Positions 33,169 to 41,804 of a DNA stretch of 54,237 nt are shown piece after piece. The DNA is from CAYRKT01 sp964425005 (GTDB taxonomy: Bacteria > Synergistota > Synergistia > CAYRKT01). The stretch spans positions 1 through 54,237 of the forward strand of contig CAYRKT010000004.1 of NCBI GenBank assembly GCA_964425005.1, given 5' to 3'. A program made the translations under genes and the position numbers. Position 1 is the first letter of the stretch. Each line of letters begins with the position of its first letter. Under the pieces are notes generated by a model, which was not told the DNA's origin, searched no databases, and worked only from the letters and a program-made list of their open reading frames with translations.

Positions 33169-36100
33169 ATGAACGGCGAGAAGAAGCAGTCCGTACCTTG
33201 GGGGCCTTTGGGAGAGGTTATCTACCTTCGCACTTACAGCAGGTTTGATGAGGAAAAGAGGAGGAGGGAGTCATGGCACGAAACGGTTGAACGTGTTGTA
33301 GACTACTCCTTCTCTTTGGCCCCCTCCCCGGAGCCGGAGGAAGAGAGGGGAGTCCTCACCGAATCCATGCTTTCTCTCAAAGGGTTTCCTGCCGGGCGTA
33401 CTCTGTGGATTGGAGGTAGCAAGCACTCAAGAGAGTTTCCACTAGCTAACTACAATTGCTCGTTTTTGGACTTTAAAGACGAAACTGATATCTACGAAAC
33501 CGTGATATTGCTAATGAGCGGCGCTGGTGTTGGGTTTAGAGTTACTGAGGATAACGTTTCCAGACTAAACCAGTCGTTGCCACTAAAAGATTTCGTTGAA
33601 GTTTCTGTGGAGCCCTACAACTATGTGGGCTCTCCTGGTCTTCTTGAGGAAACAATACTTGAGCTTTCCGAGGACAGGGAAACTTTGAAGATTATTGTGG
33701 GGGACTCCAGGGAAGCATGGGCTAAAGCCATGTCTCAGTTTGTTGTTGCCTGTTCTTACAGGGAGCCTTTTTCAAGGGTAAAGCAGATAGTTGTAAACAC
33801 AAATTATGTTCGTCCTCTAGGGGAACGTTTGAAGAGGTTTGGCGGATACGCCTCCGGCCCCCAAGTGCTAATCGACTTCTTCCTTGACGCCCAGAGAGTC
33901 CTCTTCCGCTCCCCAAAGGCCACCTGGACCCAGACTAAGGGCCTTGACATCATGAACCTGATCGGCAGGACGGTTGTGGCCGGAGGAACTAGGAGGTGCC
34001 TGCCCGAGGGTACCCTGGTGTACACGGAGAACGGGCCTGTTCCGATACAGGACGTGGCTCAGGGAACCAAGGTGATGACCCTTCGGGGCTGGTCCACCGT
34101 AACGGATCACATGTACCAGGGCAAGCAGAGGGTTCTTCTCTTGGAAACCGAGCTTGGCTCTATAAGGGCAACCGAGAACCACCGAATGGCGGTTTTCGTA
34201 AACGGGGGTATAGCCTGGATCGAGGCTGGAAAGCTCCGGCCTGGGAATAAACTGGTAGTTTTTGCTGGCTCCTGGTACCCCAAGGACACTTCTAATCTCT
34301 TCTCTGACGACATTAATCAAGTCTTGGAGCAGATAGAGGTGGTTACGGATGACACCTACAGGAGCTTTCTGGGCAGGCCGTTAGGGGACAGGCTGTTGCT
34401 TTTGGCCTATGTGATAAAATCTGCTTCTTCTTACAAAGACACCCTTTTGGCAACGTCGCCAACCAATTCCGTTCCCAGCGCTACTGTCCAAGTAAACTCA
34501 GGGTTGTTTAGTAGCGAGGCCAGGAAGTTTTTGGCTACCTTGGGGGTGTTTCTGGAGTCTTCTAAGAGGTGGAGCGGCAAGGAAACCCTTCGGCTTTTCG
34601 GACCTTCAAGACTGGTTGCCGAAGCGGTAGTTTCTAGGGGAGTTGATCCTGAACAAGCGGTTTCCGAAGCCATCACCTACCATCCCCAGGACCAGCAGTA
34701 CTTTGTGCCTGTGATTATAACTGGCATTTACCAAGAGGCAGAAGAGGTTGACACTTATGACCTAACCGTTGCTGACGACCACATGTTCGTTGCCGATGGG
34801 TTCCTGGTCCACAACTCAGCCCAGATCGCCCTTGGGGATGATAGGGATTTCGCTACCGCCAAGACCGGGGAGTGGTGGTCCCATTACCCATGGCGCACTT
34901 CTTCCAACAACTCCATCCTTTTTACCGAAAGGCCCTCTGTTAGTGAGCTTGAAGACCTGCTCTTCTACGCTTACGAGTACGGGGAACCCGGATTTATCAA
35001 CGCCGAAACCGCAAGCCACCGCCGGGACAACTTCCGGGGAGTGAACCCCTGTTTGGCAGGCGACACCCTGGTTCCCGTGCCAGGGCAAGGTCTGGTCTTC
35101 ATCGCCGAGCTTGAGGGCAAGCAGGTGCCCGTCATCGATGGTAACGGCCAAGTGGTGTACGCCAAGGCCGAAAAGACGGGTGAGAACCAGCCGCTCCTCT
35201 TGGTGCGGCTGTCCGACGGCTCCGAGTACAAGGTCACGCCATGGCATGAGTTTGTCCTGGTTGATGGGTCTAAGCGGCAGGCCAAAGACCTTCAACCTGG
35301 CGACGAGCTAATGCCTCCCAAGGGTGTGGAAGGCGCTTTTGGTTCCATACACGACCCGGAGAGGGCGTATGTAGACGCTTGGCTCATTGCCAACGGCACA
35401 TGGCACAACCAGGCGCGCTGGGCAAAGCTCTACCTGTACCCGCCCAAGCATAAGTACAAGGAGGCTTTGGAAAAGGCCTCTGGCAAACAGTTCGCTGGTC
35501 CTGACGCGCAGAACCGCTACGTCATGGTGTTTACCGGTGAGCGTCACGCCCTTCCAAAGGACCGCGTACCTGACTACGTTCTGTGCGGTGACAAGGAAAC
35601 CGTGCTGGCGTTCATCCGTGGCTACCTAGAGGCGGATGGTCACGTCAGGAAGTCTAAAACTAAGGGCTGGTCGGTTCAGGTTGTTTCCGTCCACAAGTTC
35701 TTCCTCCAGCAACTTCAGGCTTTACTCGCACTATTGGGCGTGCACTCCAGCATCGCTAAACTCCGCGACGGTGGTAAGCACCCCATGCCTGACGGTAACG
35801 GCGGGTACAAGGAATACAACACTCGCACGACCTATCGGCTGATGGTGAGCAACCCCACCAAGCTGGTCGCCATGCTTGGCTGGGATACGCCTGCTCGCGG
35901 TGGGTACAACGTGCAAAAGAAGGTTCGCGTCGTGGCCGTGGAAGATACTGGCGAACGTGCGGACGTTTTCTGCTTCGGCGTGCCCACTACGCAGAGCTTT
36001 GACCTACCCACGTGCCACTCTGGTAACTGCTCGGAGATTCTGCTGGATGATTCTGGGGTCTGCAACCTCGTCACCCTCAACCTCATGGCTTTTGCCAAGT

Positions 36101-36996
36101 CCCCTTCCTGGGACGGAGTGGATTGGCAAGACCTCTTCATCACCGCTAGAGCCTTGACCCGGCACGCCATCCGCATTGCTCTTCTAGAGTTCCCTGAGGG
36201 GTTTGAGAGGTGGAACCTGGTCCAGGAGCGTGATAGGCTCATCGGAGTTTCCTTCACCGGATACGGAAACTTTGTGGACTACCTAAACCTCACGCCTTCC
36301 CAGCAGTCAGAGTTCCTGAAGAAGCTTCGTGAGGTAATCCACAAAGAGGCCAGGGAGTACGCCGCCTGGCTTGGCATCCGGGAGCCTATACTGAAGACAA
36401 CCGTCAAGCCTGAGGGAACCATCTCCCTCCTTCCTGGGGTTTCCCACGGGGTTCACCCTGATTGGGCTCCCTACTACTTCCGCCGTGTGCGTATGTCCAA
36501 GGTGGATGCGGTAGCCCAAGCTTTGAAGGCTTTGGGGATGACCCCCTACCCCGCTCCCGAAACCGGGGCAAAAACCTTAGAAGAGGCGCACACCTGGGTC
36601 TACGAGTTTCCGGTAAAATCTCCCGCCAAAAAGACTTCTCACGAATATACTGCTATTGAGCAACTTGAGAGGTACAAGCTTGTAATGGAGAGCTACGTGG
36701 ACCACAACGTTTCTATCACGGTAAACTTTGAGCGCCACGAGATACCGGAGATAGCCAGGTGGGTTCACCAAAACTGGGACCATTATGTGGGCATATCCTT
36801 CCTCAGGAAGGACGCCTCGGTTTACCCTCTCCAGCCTCTTGAGGCGATAACCGAAGAGCAGTACAAGGTGGCAAAGCTACTCATGCCAGACCTCTCCCGT
36901 TTCAAGGAAACGGTGGATGCCATAGAAAGAGGAGATTATCAGGCCACGGACGACCTGGACCTCTCCTGTGCCACAGGGGTCTGCCCGGTCCGGTAG
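33169..36996 (+). CDS. Class II (adenosylcobalamin) ribonucleoside-triphosphate reductase with two inteins
   Basis: 1275 residues, of which two inteins take 273 and 326; the spliced enzyme is about 676 residues, near the 739 of the Lactobacillus leichmannii RTPR. The cysteines match that monomeric class: C97 and C965 as the reducible pair, C954 as the thiyl radical site with E956 two residues on (954/956/965 keep the 408/410/419 spacing), and the C-terminal shuttle C1267-x4-C1272 (DLSCATGVCPVR). It makes dNTPs without oxygen or a small subunit, using coenzyme B12 from the host. It has its own promoter and a strong terminator. A dNMP kinase at 49.8 kb would serve the same pathway. Confidence 0.93.
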   Translation: MNGEKKQSVPWGPLGEVIYLRTYSRFDEEKRRRESWHETVERVVDYSFSLAPSPEPEEERGVLTESMLSLKGFPAGRTLWIGGSKHSREFPLANYNCSFLDFKDETDIYETVILLMSGAGVGFRVTEDNVSRLNQSLPLKDFVEVSVEPYNYVGSPGLLEETILELSEDRETLKIIVGDSREAWAKAMSQFVVACSYREPFSRVKQIVVNTNYVRPLGERLKRFGGYASGPQVLIDFFLDAQRVLFRSPKATWTQTKGLDIMNLIGRTVVAGGTRRCLPEGTLVYTENGPVPIQDVAQGTKVMTLRGWSTVTDHMYQGKQRVLLLETELGSIRATENHRMAVFVNGGIAWIEAGKLRPGNKLVVFAGSWYPKDTSNLFSDDINQVLEQIEVVTDDTYRSFLGRPLGDRLLLLAYVIKSASSYKDTLLATSPTNSVPSATVQVNSGLFSSEARKFLATLGVFLESSKRWSGKETLRLFGPSRLVAEAVVSRGVDPEQAVSEAITYHPQDQQYFVPVIITGIYQEAEEVDTYDLTVADDHMFVADGFLVHNSAQIALGDDRDFATAKTGEWWSHYPWRTSSNNSILFTERPSVSELEDLLFYAYEYGEPGFINAETASHRRDNFRGVNPCLAGDTLVPVPGQGLVFIAELEGKQVPVIDGNGQVVYAKAEKTGENQPLLLVRLSDGSEYKVTPWHEFVLVDGSKRQAKDLQPGDELMPPKGVEGAFGSIHDPERAYVDAWLIANGTWHNQARWAKLYLYPPKHKYKEALEKASGKQFAGPDAQNRYVMVFTGERHALPKDRVPDYVLCGDKETVLAFIRGYLEADGHVRKSKTKGWSVQVVSVHKFFLQQLQALLALLGVHSSIAKLRDGGKHPMPDGNGGYKEYNTRTTYRLMVSNPTKLVAMLGWDTPARGGYNVQKKVRVVAVEDTGERADVFCFGVPTTQSFDLPTCHSGNCSEILLDDSGVCNLVTLNLMAFAKSPSWDGVDWQDLFITARALTRHAIRIALLEFPEGFERWNLVQERDRLIGVSFTGYGNFVDYLNLTPSQQSEFLKKLREVIHKEAREYAAWLGIREPILKTTVKPEGTISLLPGVSHGVHPDWAPYYFRRVRMSKVDAVAQALKALGMTPYPAPETGAKTLEEAHTWVYEFPVKSPAKKTSHEYTAIEQLERYKLVMESYVDHNVSITVNFERHEIPEIARWVHQNWDHYVGISFLRKDASVYPLQPLEAITEEQYKVAKLLMPDLSRFKETVDAIERGDYQATDDLDLSCATGVCPVR
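33997..34815 (+). other. Intein 1 (mini or degenerate-endonuclease intein)
   Basis: Protein residues 277-549 (273 aa). Block A: C277 LPEGTLVYTENGPVPI; block B: ATENHRMAVF; block F/G: VDTYDLTVADDHMFVADGF then VHN, followed by S550. The host junction GGTRR|SAQIALGD is a common reductase intein site. The middle (about 120 residues) lacks a readable LAGLIDADG motif; only remnants such as ARKFLATLGVF remain. Confidence 0.88.
35050..36027 (+). other. Intein 2 with LAGLIDADG homing endonuclease, at the catalytic Cys
   Basis: Protein residues 628-953 (326 aa). Starts C628 LAGDTLVPVPGQG, has the block B 'VTPWHEFVLVDG', and ends DLPTCHSGN before C954, the radical-site cysteine. FIRGYLEADGHVRKS is a clear LAGLIDADG block; LIANGTWHNQAR is a weaker first copy. 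The terminal GN rather than HN is seen in some reductase inteins. Its codons are richer in C/G third positions than the flanking exteins and other genes, a sign of separate origin. Confidence 0.9.
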
Positions 36997-37022
36997 CGTT
37001 TTGCCTCTGGGCTAGAAGGAAA

Positions 37023-37055
37023 GGGCGGGCCTAGAATGCCCGCCCGGTCTTTTTT
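37023..37055 (+). terminator. Rho-independent terminator after ribonucleotide reductase
   Basis: GGGCGGGC (37023-37030), 7-base loop, GCCCGCCC (37038-37045), GGTC then TTTTTT (37050-37055). Confidence 0.9.
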
Positions 37056-37114
37056 CTCCCCTTCTGGCGGAAGAGGGTTGGACCCGGTGCAGTTAGAAGC
37101 CGTTTTTGGCCTTG

Positions 37115-37120
37115 TATAAT
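37115..37120 (+). promoter_or_regulatory. Leaderless -10 element TATAAT (paralogue A)
   Basis: TATAAT ends 6 bases before ATG 37127, ruling out the in-frame TTG at 37106 as start. Confidence 0.65.
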
Positions 37121-37126
37121 GTCGAT

Positions 37127-38823
37127 ATGGGAAATATGAAACCTCCCGAACTCCAACACACTCCTGACTTGTTGCTTGTTGAGGAGGTAGAGGACCAGGA
37201 GCCCTTTGAGTTTTCTATCTTGGTGGAAGCCTTCCCTAAGAAGGGGACAATTCCTCAGAGTGGGGTTCTCCCTCTTAAAAACAGCCCCATGATTTATATG
37301 GACATTTTTTCTAGTCTGGAAAAAAGCCTTTCCTTAGCGCTTTCAAAGATTTCCCACAACCCGTTTGGCCGCAAGGAGTTCAACAAGAAGTATTCCCTAG
37401 ATAAGATGTTTGAGGAAGCTACCAAGGTAATCTCCTATGGACGACTGGACACATTCGCTTATAAGCGGAACTTTTCCCTTCTCAAATGGTATCCTAATGT
37501 TTTCGGGTACGGGTATTACCTCTACGACTACAACAGGGAGTATGACTTCTTGGGTTCGTTTACCAAGTTTCTTGATATACTTTATACTCAAGGGTTTGAG
37601 GATCGAGAGCTTAAAATTAAAATGTTTGAGCCCCTTTCTCCCGAAAGAGAAGGTAGGGAGAGCGAGCAAGGACCGAAGGAAAGAGGATTTTCCTCCTTCT
37701 TGCTTAGTAGCAGAAGCCTGGCCTCTCGCGAGGACGGTTCCAACCTGATGCTAAAAGTTGTTTTTCACGTTCCTTATTGGAGCAGTGACAACATAAAGCC
37801 AGTCTTCTATGGTAGAACTGGTGAGGTTAAAAAATACGTTTTTGAGGTCAAGGCCAGCGTCTCTGCTTATGTTTTTGTAATGAACGGGTTCAATAAAGAA
37901 ACCTCCCTTTCTCTGGAATTGTCCCCTCCTCCCGTATGGGCCAAGGAAGTCATCAGCGACTATGTTCGTTCCGGACTGGCTATCGTGAACCAGGACAATG
38001 CAACAAAATACCTTGGAGAGAGGATTCGCATCGTTTCCGGCACAGGCCAGCCATCGGATAGCTTAGAAGACATTCTTGTCAGGGAGAAGCGTTCAGTCAT
38101 CAGTAAACCGAAGCTTTCTGGCGGTTCGTTTCTTTTTTCGTGCATACTCAAAAAGTACGGTAGCCTGGAGCCACTTTTGAACCTTAGCCTTATCCATCCT
38201 GAGGGCCGGGGAGCTTCAAGATACTCTCTTTGCTTAGGGAGCAATAGCGAGGAAAAAGCCCCTGTTCATCCCTTTGAGGAAGCTGGCCTTGACCCAAAGT
38301 TGTTTGCCACCATTATTGGCCTTAAGGAGGGGATGAGATTTATTGACTTCGTTCTTCACAGGCCAGATGAGTTTGATTGCCTTATTACCCAAGAANNNNN
38401 NNNNNNNNNNNNNNNNNNNNNNNNNNNNNNNNNNNNNNNNNNNNNNNNNNNNNNNNNNNNNNNNNNNNNNNNNNNNNNNNNNNNNNNNNNNNNNNTATTG
38501 ACTTCGTTCTTCACAGGCCAGATGAGTTTGATTGCCTTATTACCCAAGAATATCTAAGGGATGTGTTAGAAAAACAGGCCACAAAAACGAAGGAGGTTTT
38601 TGATTCCCTTTTGCGCCTAGGACTAGAGGCTGGCGAGTCGCCTGTAGGTAGAGTTTCGTTTTTTGATGGCAACGTGCAGGGTATTCATTTTTCCTTTACA
38701 ATAGACGTTTTGGGAGAAGCCTCTAGTCCCGATGGTTCCTTTCGCTCTACCAAGTTTGTTCTCCATCCTCTCAATAGGCTATATTCTTTTGTTAGAAGAG
38801 TTTCCTTTTCCATAGGGGTTTAG
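37127..38823 (+). CDS. Paralogue A of the orphan family (gene split by an assembly gap)
   Basis: Collapsing the duplicated 55 bases and 100 N gives one continuous frame of 513 residues; as assembled, the frame runs out after the gap. Subgroup 2 with paralogue B: both have a 'Y-x-V-K-A-x-V-S-x-Y' strand (KYVFEVKASVSAYVF near residue 245), then 'GL..VNQ..A..YLG.R' near residue 285. The shared [LV]C[LIV][GN] block is YSLCLGSN near residue 367, about 146 residues from the end. No known domain, no signal peptide. Starts from a leaderless TATAAT. Function unknown. Confidence 0.72.
38341..38550. other. Scaffold artefact: 55-base duplicate flanking 100 N
   Basis: Bases 38341-38395 are identical to 38496-38550, with exactly 100 N between (38396-38495). 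The duplicated piece restores one reading frame when collapsed (offset 155 bases). This is what a short-read scaffolder leaves when two contigs overlap by a k-mer. Confidence 0.93.
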
Positions 38824-38834
38824 CTCCAAAGAAG

Positions 38835-38840
38835 TATAAT
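38835..38840 (+). promoter_or_regulatory. Leaderless -10 element TATAAT
   Basis: TATAAT ends 7 bases before ATG 38848; the ATG at 38839 overlaps it and is not the start. Confidence 0.6.
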
Positions 38841-38847
38841 GAACCGT

Positions 38848-39477
38848 ATGGAGCAAGGGAAGATAGACATCAACAAGTTGCCCGGTGTCAACATCCCGCC
38901 TGGAGTCAAAATAATAGATGCCAATAAACTAGGGAAGCTTAGTATTCCCTTTTTCCTGAGAGTGGAAGTGAATAGCAAGAAAGGGGAAGGTAAAAGCTTT
39001 TTTAATGTTTCGCAAGTAGTTGACACGAAGAGCATTTTTTCGTACATCGCTCAAATGCTGAAAAGCGAAGCAGGAGATGAATATGTTTCAAAGGTGGTTC
39101 TTTCCGCGTTTTCTGTTGACTATGACTTGGAAGAACTTTTCTTGGAAACCGGTGGTGAACTTGGCAAGTATGGTCGTTTGAGGAAAGGCACCTATTTCTT
39201 TCATCTGGACACAAGGGATAGTAGAATATCGGAAGACTACCTGGTTGAGTTAATAAGTTCATTAGAAGATGGCGTTTTAGCTAGTGGAGTATTGAGAAGG
39301 CTTAAACTGGGCGAGTTTGGGCTATTTGGTATTTTATCCTCTTCGGAAACCATACATCTACAAAAAGATGATTATTCTTCTAAGCGCCGCATGAAACCTA
39401 GGTTTTTGGGCGACTTTATCACGCTAGCCATCCAGGGAACCAGGGACTATTGGACAAGCACGAAACTTTTGTCCTGA
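38848..39477 (+). CDS. Truncated paralogue G (N-terminal half, subgroup 3 type)
   Basis: 209 residues. The N-terminal half has the layout of the first 175 residues of paralogues H and I: a start near 'IDANKLGKLSIPFFLRVEV' (compare IDKAFGK in H/I), then 'YVSKV' and an acidic helical run. It stops where H and I continue into their 'LYQDSYGLKA' block. A fragment matching exactly that block lies 66 bases downstream, so the gene is probably a decayed full-length copy. A functional short form cannot be ruled out because the promoter is intact. Confidence 0.5.
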   Translation: MEQGKIDINKLPGVNIPPGVKIIDANKLGKLSIPFFLRVEVNSKKGEGKSFFNVSQVVDTKSIFSYIAQMLKSEAGDEYVSKVVLSAFSVDYDLEELFLETGGELGKYGRLRKGTYFFHLDTRDSRISEDYLVELISSLEDGVLASGVLRRLKLGEFGLFGILSSSETIHLQKDDYSSKRRMKPRFLGDFITLAIQGTRDYWTSTKLLS

Positions 39478-39543
39478 TCTGGGGCTCCCCAGGCTTCCCC
39501 TTTTGGAAGAAGCTCGCATTCGTGGGGAGTTTGGGTACTATAA

Positions 39544-39711
39544 TGTATACTTCCAGTTGGGAAAGGTGCTATCGGGAATAACGCATTCTATTTGTACCAA
39601 GACTCCTACGGCCTCAAGGCGGTTTTCAAAACCTACGTGATGTTATCTGGAAAAAGGTTGGTAAAGGGCAACACTGAGCAAAGAATATTGCATATGTTTG
39701 GTATAAGATAG
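39544..39711 (+). pseudogene. Fragment of a subgroup-3 paralogue
   Basis: The frame reads NNAFYLYQDSYGLKAVFKT and, after about 15 residues, EQRILHMFGI then TAG. Paralogue I has FFLYQDSYGLKAVFKT and EEQILYLFGI at the same spacing. No start codon follows the TATAAT at 39539. It is the internal piece missing from gene G. Confidence 0.75.
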
Positions 39712-39816
39712 TTACTTCCTCCTACATTTTCTAGTGTTGTGCTGGCTAACACGTTCTTTGATGGACACGATTGCTGAGGGCTGTTTCCCATACCAACACC
39801 TGCCTATTATCTACAC

Positions 39817-40038
39817 CTACTTCCCGGTTTCAATATAGTAACGCAACTCAGTTGCCAGTAGGTCAGTTTTTAAAACTTCCTCTTTGTGTACTACCCCTCC
39901 TTCTATCCTGACCAACATTTTAGCATCGGACTCTCTTTTCACTACCTCGTGGCTAAATAGTGCTTCTGAAAGCAGTTTCTCACTACAGTTTTCTGATGTT
40001 ATAGTTTCTAAGGCTAACTTGATCGCTAGGCGGGCCAC
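39817..40038 (-). pseudogene. C-terminal fragment of a subgroup-1 paralogue
   Basis: 73 residues, reading LAIKLALETITSENCSEKL and ending LRYYIETGK. Paralogue D ends VLTKWTLEAIVAEDITEEV ... IRYYMKTG, in the same order and with similar spacing. The upstream 500 residues are absent. The whole 39.48-40.09 kb stretch holds only this and the preceding fragment; I see no other gene in it. Confidence 0.65.
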
Positions 40039-40080
40039 CAGCTTCCCTTCCCGAGCAAGCTGGGTTTTGCCCTTAATGTC

Positions 40081-40086
40081 TATAAT
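40081..40086 (+). promoter_or_regulatory. Leaderless -10 element TATAAT (paralogue F)
   Basis: TATAAT ends exactly 6 bases before ATG 40093. Confidence 0.65.
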
Positions 40087-40092
40087 GAGAGC

Positions 40093-41625
40093 ATGCCTTC
40101 AACAGACTTTCTCGACCTCATAGTAGAGAAGTTCCCGGCTAAGGGAGAGATAAAGAGTGATTTAGAAATAGAGTTTTTTGAGGGTCTTAGAAAAAGAGGT
40201 GAAGAGGGCAACATACATTACCTCTGGTACGAGGTCTACCTCTTTGACCACTTTGTTCAGGGCCTCCAGATGGTGCTGGAGGCGATAGGGGATGTAAAAG
40301 AAGGAACAAAAATGGGACACCTAAAAAGGGCGGTGGTAACGGTTCTTGATTCCCTTTCCAGAATGAAAGGCAAGGACAGGCTTGCCGTTCGTGGCAAGGT
40401 CTTTAGTCATGTCATATATCGGGACAACCCAGAGGAGGTCAAAGGAGAGGGAATAAAAGAGGTTGTTTCGGACGGCCAAGGGCTCCTTGCTCACGTTGTG
40501 CCAGAGCTATCCTCTAGGAAATACGAGAGTACGAGTACTAATAAGGAAGAGAACGAGCCTGATGGCAGTTTTGATGAGATAAAAAACGCTGATATCGGAG
40601 GAGCCGTTGTAAAGAAAGTGCTTATTGGTGGTAGGAGTGTTAAGTATGGTGAGGAGAGAAGATATCTTATAGAGGTAAATGCACTTATTAACACCTTGAG
40701 TAAGGGGTATGGCGAGAAAGAAGAGTGTAATTTGAAGATTAACTCCCTGATTGAGATTGAAGCAAAGAAACTCTCAATCAGCGGTGTACCGGAGGAGGTG
40801 GGCGGTGAACTCCGTGCCTCCTTCAGGGCTCCGGCAACATTGAAGTATTTCTATGCTTCCCTGAGTTGTGTCTGGTTCCTCCTTGACCATGTGTTAGAGA
40901 GAAGAGCAGAGGGTGGTAAAGAAGATAGAACCCTCATTTTCTTAGCGGAAAACAGGTCTGGAGTGTTCTTATACTCTGATACTTCTCTCCGTCCGGAAAT
41001 TGAGATTATAAAAGTTGAGAGTTCTAGCAACCCGATAGAGGAGGTCTTGCAAGAAACTAAGAAGCACTACCCCGATGGATCAGAGTTAGAAGAACTACTT
41101 CCCTTCTCTCACGAGTATTATTTACAAGTTATTCGTTCCTACGAGAAGGTTGTTGAGGATTCTATTTCCGCTTCCAGCGGTTGCCTGCAAGGGAGAAAGG
41201 TCTACCTGTTAGTGGAGCCTGACAAGCTGGACTATGCTGAGTTGGCAGTTGGTACTTTGGAGCATGCTAAGGAAAGGTTTGCTGAGTTCGGCGGGAATGA
41301 AGGGAAAAGAAAGTTTCTGAAAGAAGCCATAAGCATAGTGAAGAAACTGGTTAGTGAACGGCTTGGCATGATGAGGGTGCCCGTCATTTCGGCTACCGAG
41401 GTGTCTATTAGTAGCTATTTTAGCAGATACTATCGGACTATTCCTGAAAGAAGAATATATACATATCTAACAGCCTCTTATAGGCTTGATGGAAAGGTTG
41501 AGGTAGTCAAGGAGAACGTGCTTGGCTTGTCTAAAAGATTTTCTTACATTCACACAGACGATAGCTCTGCAAAGGATAAAGAACCAGATCAGTACTCAAC
41601 TATAATAAGTCTACACGTTCTTTAA
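40093..41625 (+). CDS. Paralogue F of the orphan family (divergent)
   Basis: 510 residues, acidic, no known domain. It is the most divergent member: the [LV]C[LIV][GN] block is replaced by VYLLVEPDK near residue 369, but its place (about 141 residues from the end), the following helix ('ELAVGTLEHAKERF'), a second helix ('KRKFLKEAISIVKKLVSE') and the beta-rich end keep the family order. Leaderless start. Membership is judged on layout plus weak similarity. Confidence 0.65.
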   Translation: MPSTDFLDLIVEKFPAKGEIKSDLEIEFFEGLRKRGEEGNIHYLWYEVYLFDHFVQGLQMVLEAIGDVKEGTKMGHLKRAVVTVLDSLSRMKGKDRLAVRGKVFSHVIYRDNPEEVKGEGIKEVVSDGQGLLAHVVPELSSRKYESTSTNKEENEPDGSFDEIKNADIGGAVVKKVLIGGRSVKYGEERRYLIEVNALINTLSKGYGEKEECNLKINSLIEIEAKKLSISGVPEEVGGELRASFRAPATLKYFYASLSCVWFLLDHVLERRAEGGKEDRTLIFLAENRSGVFLYSDTSLRPEIEIIKVESSSNPIEEVLQETKKHYPDGSELEELLPFSHEYYLQVIRSYEKVVEDSISASSGCLQGRKVYLLVEPDKLDYAELAVGTLEHAKERFAEFGGNEGKRKFLKEAISIVKKLVSERLGMMRVPVISATEVSISSYFSRYYRTIPERRIYTYLTASYRLDGKVEVVKENVLGLSKRFSYIHTDDSSAKDKEPDQYSTIISLHVL

Positions 41626-41706
41626 GTGGGGGTGGCCCTGTGTAGTAGCGTGCCAACATAGGAGTATTTTCAAGAACAGCTTGGAGGATGGTTATATGCG
41701 ACAGGC

Positions 41707-41766
41707 TTGAAGGCCAAAGTTTCGGGTTTGCCTTGTACCTACCCATACCTTCTCTTTATGGTGTAA
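41707..41766 (+). pseudogene. Possible remnant of a subgroup-2 paralogue
   Basis: A 19-codon frame reads LKAKVSGLP then mostly hydrophobic residues to a TAA. Paralogue B has VKAKVSGYF in the matching block. Too short to be sure. The rest of 41.63-41.80 kb shows nothing. Confidence 0.25.
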
Positions 41767-41792
41767 AGGTAAGAAGTAAGGCATGGCTAATA

Positions 41793-41798
41793 TAAAAT
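41793..41798 (+). promoter_or_regulatory. Leaderless -10 element TAAAAT (paralogue B)
   Basis: TAAAAT ends 6 bases before ATG 41805. Confidence 0.62.
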
Positions 41799-41804
41799 AG
41801 TCTT

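Noticed and set aside
38377..38823. 148-residue ORF after the N gap as a separate gene
   Set aside because: It is the 3' part of paralogue A, separated only by the duplicated-end scaffold gap.
39483..39498. Hairpin GGGG-CT-CCCC after gene G as a terminator
   Set aside because: A 2-base loop and no adjacent U-tract; evidence too weak.
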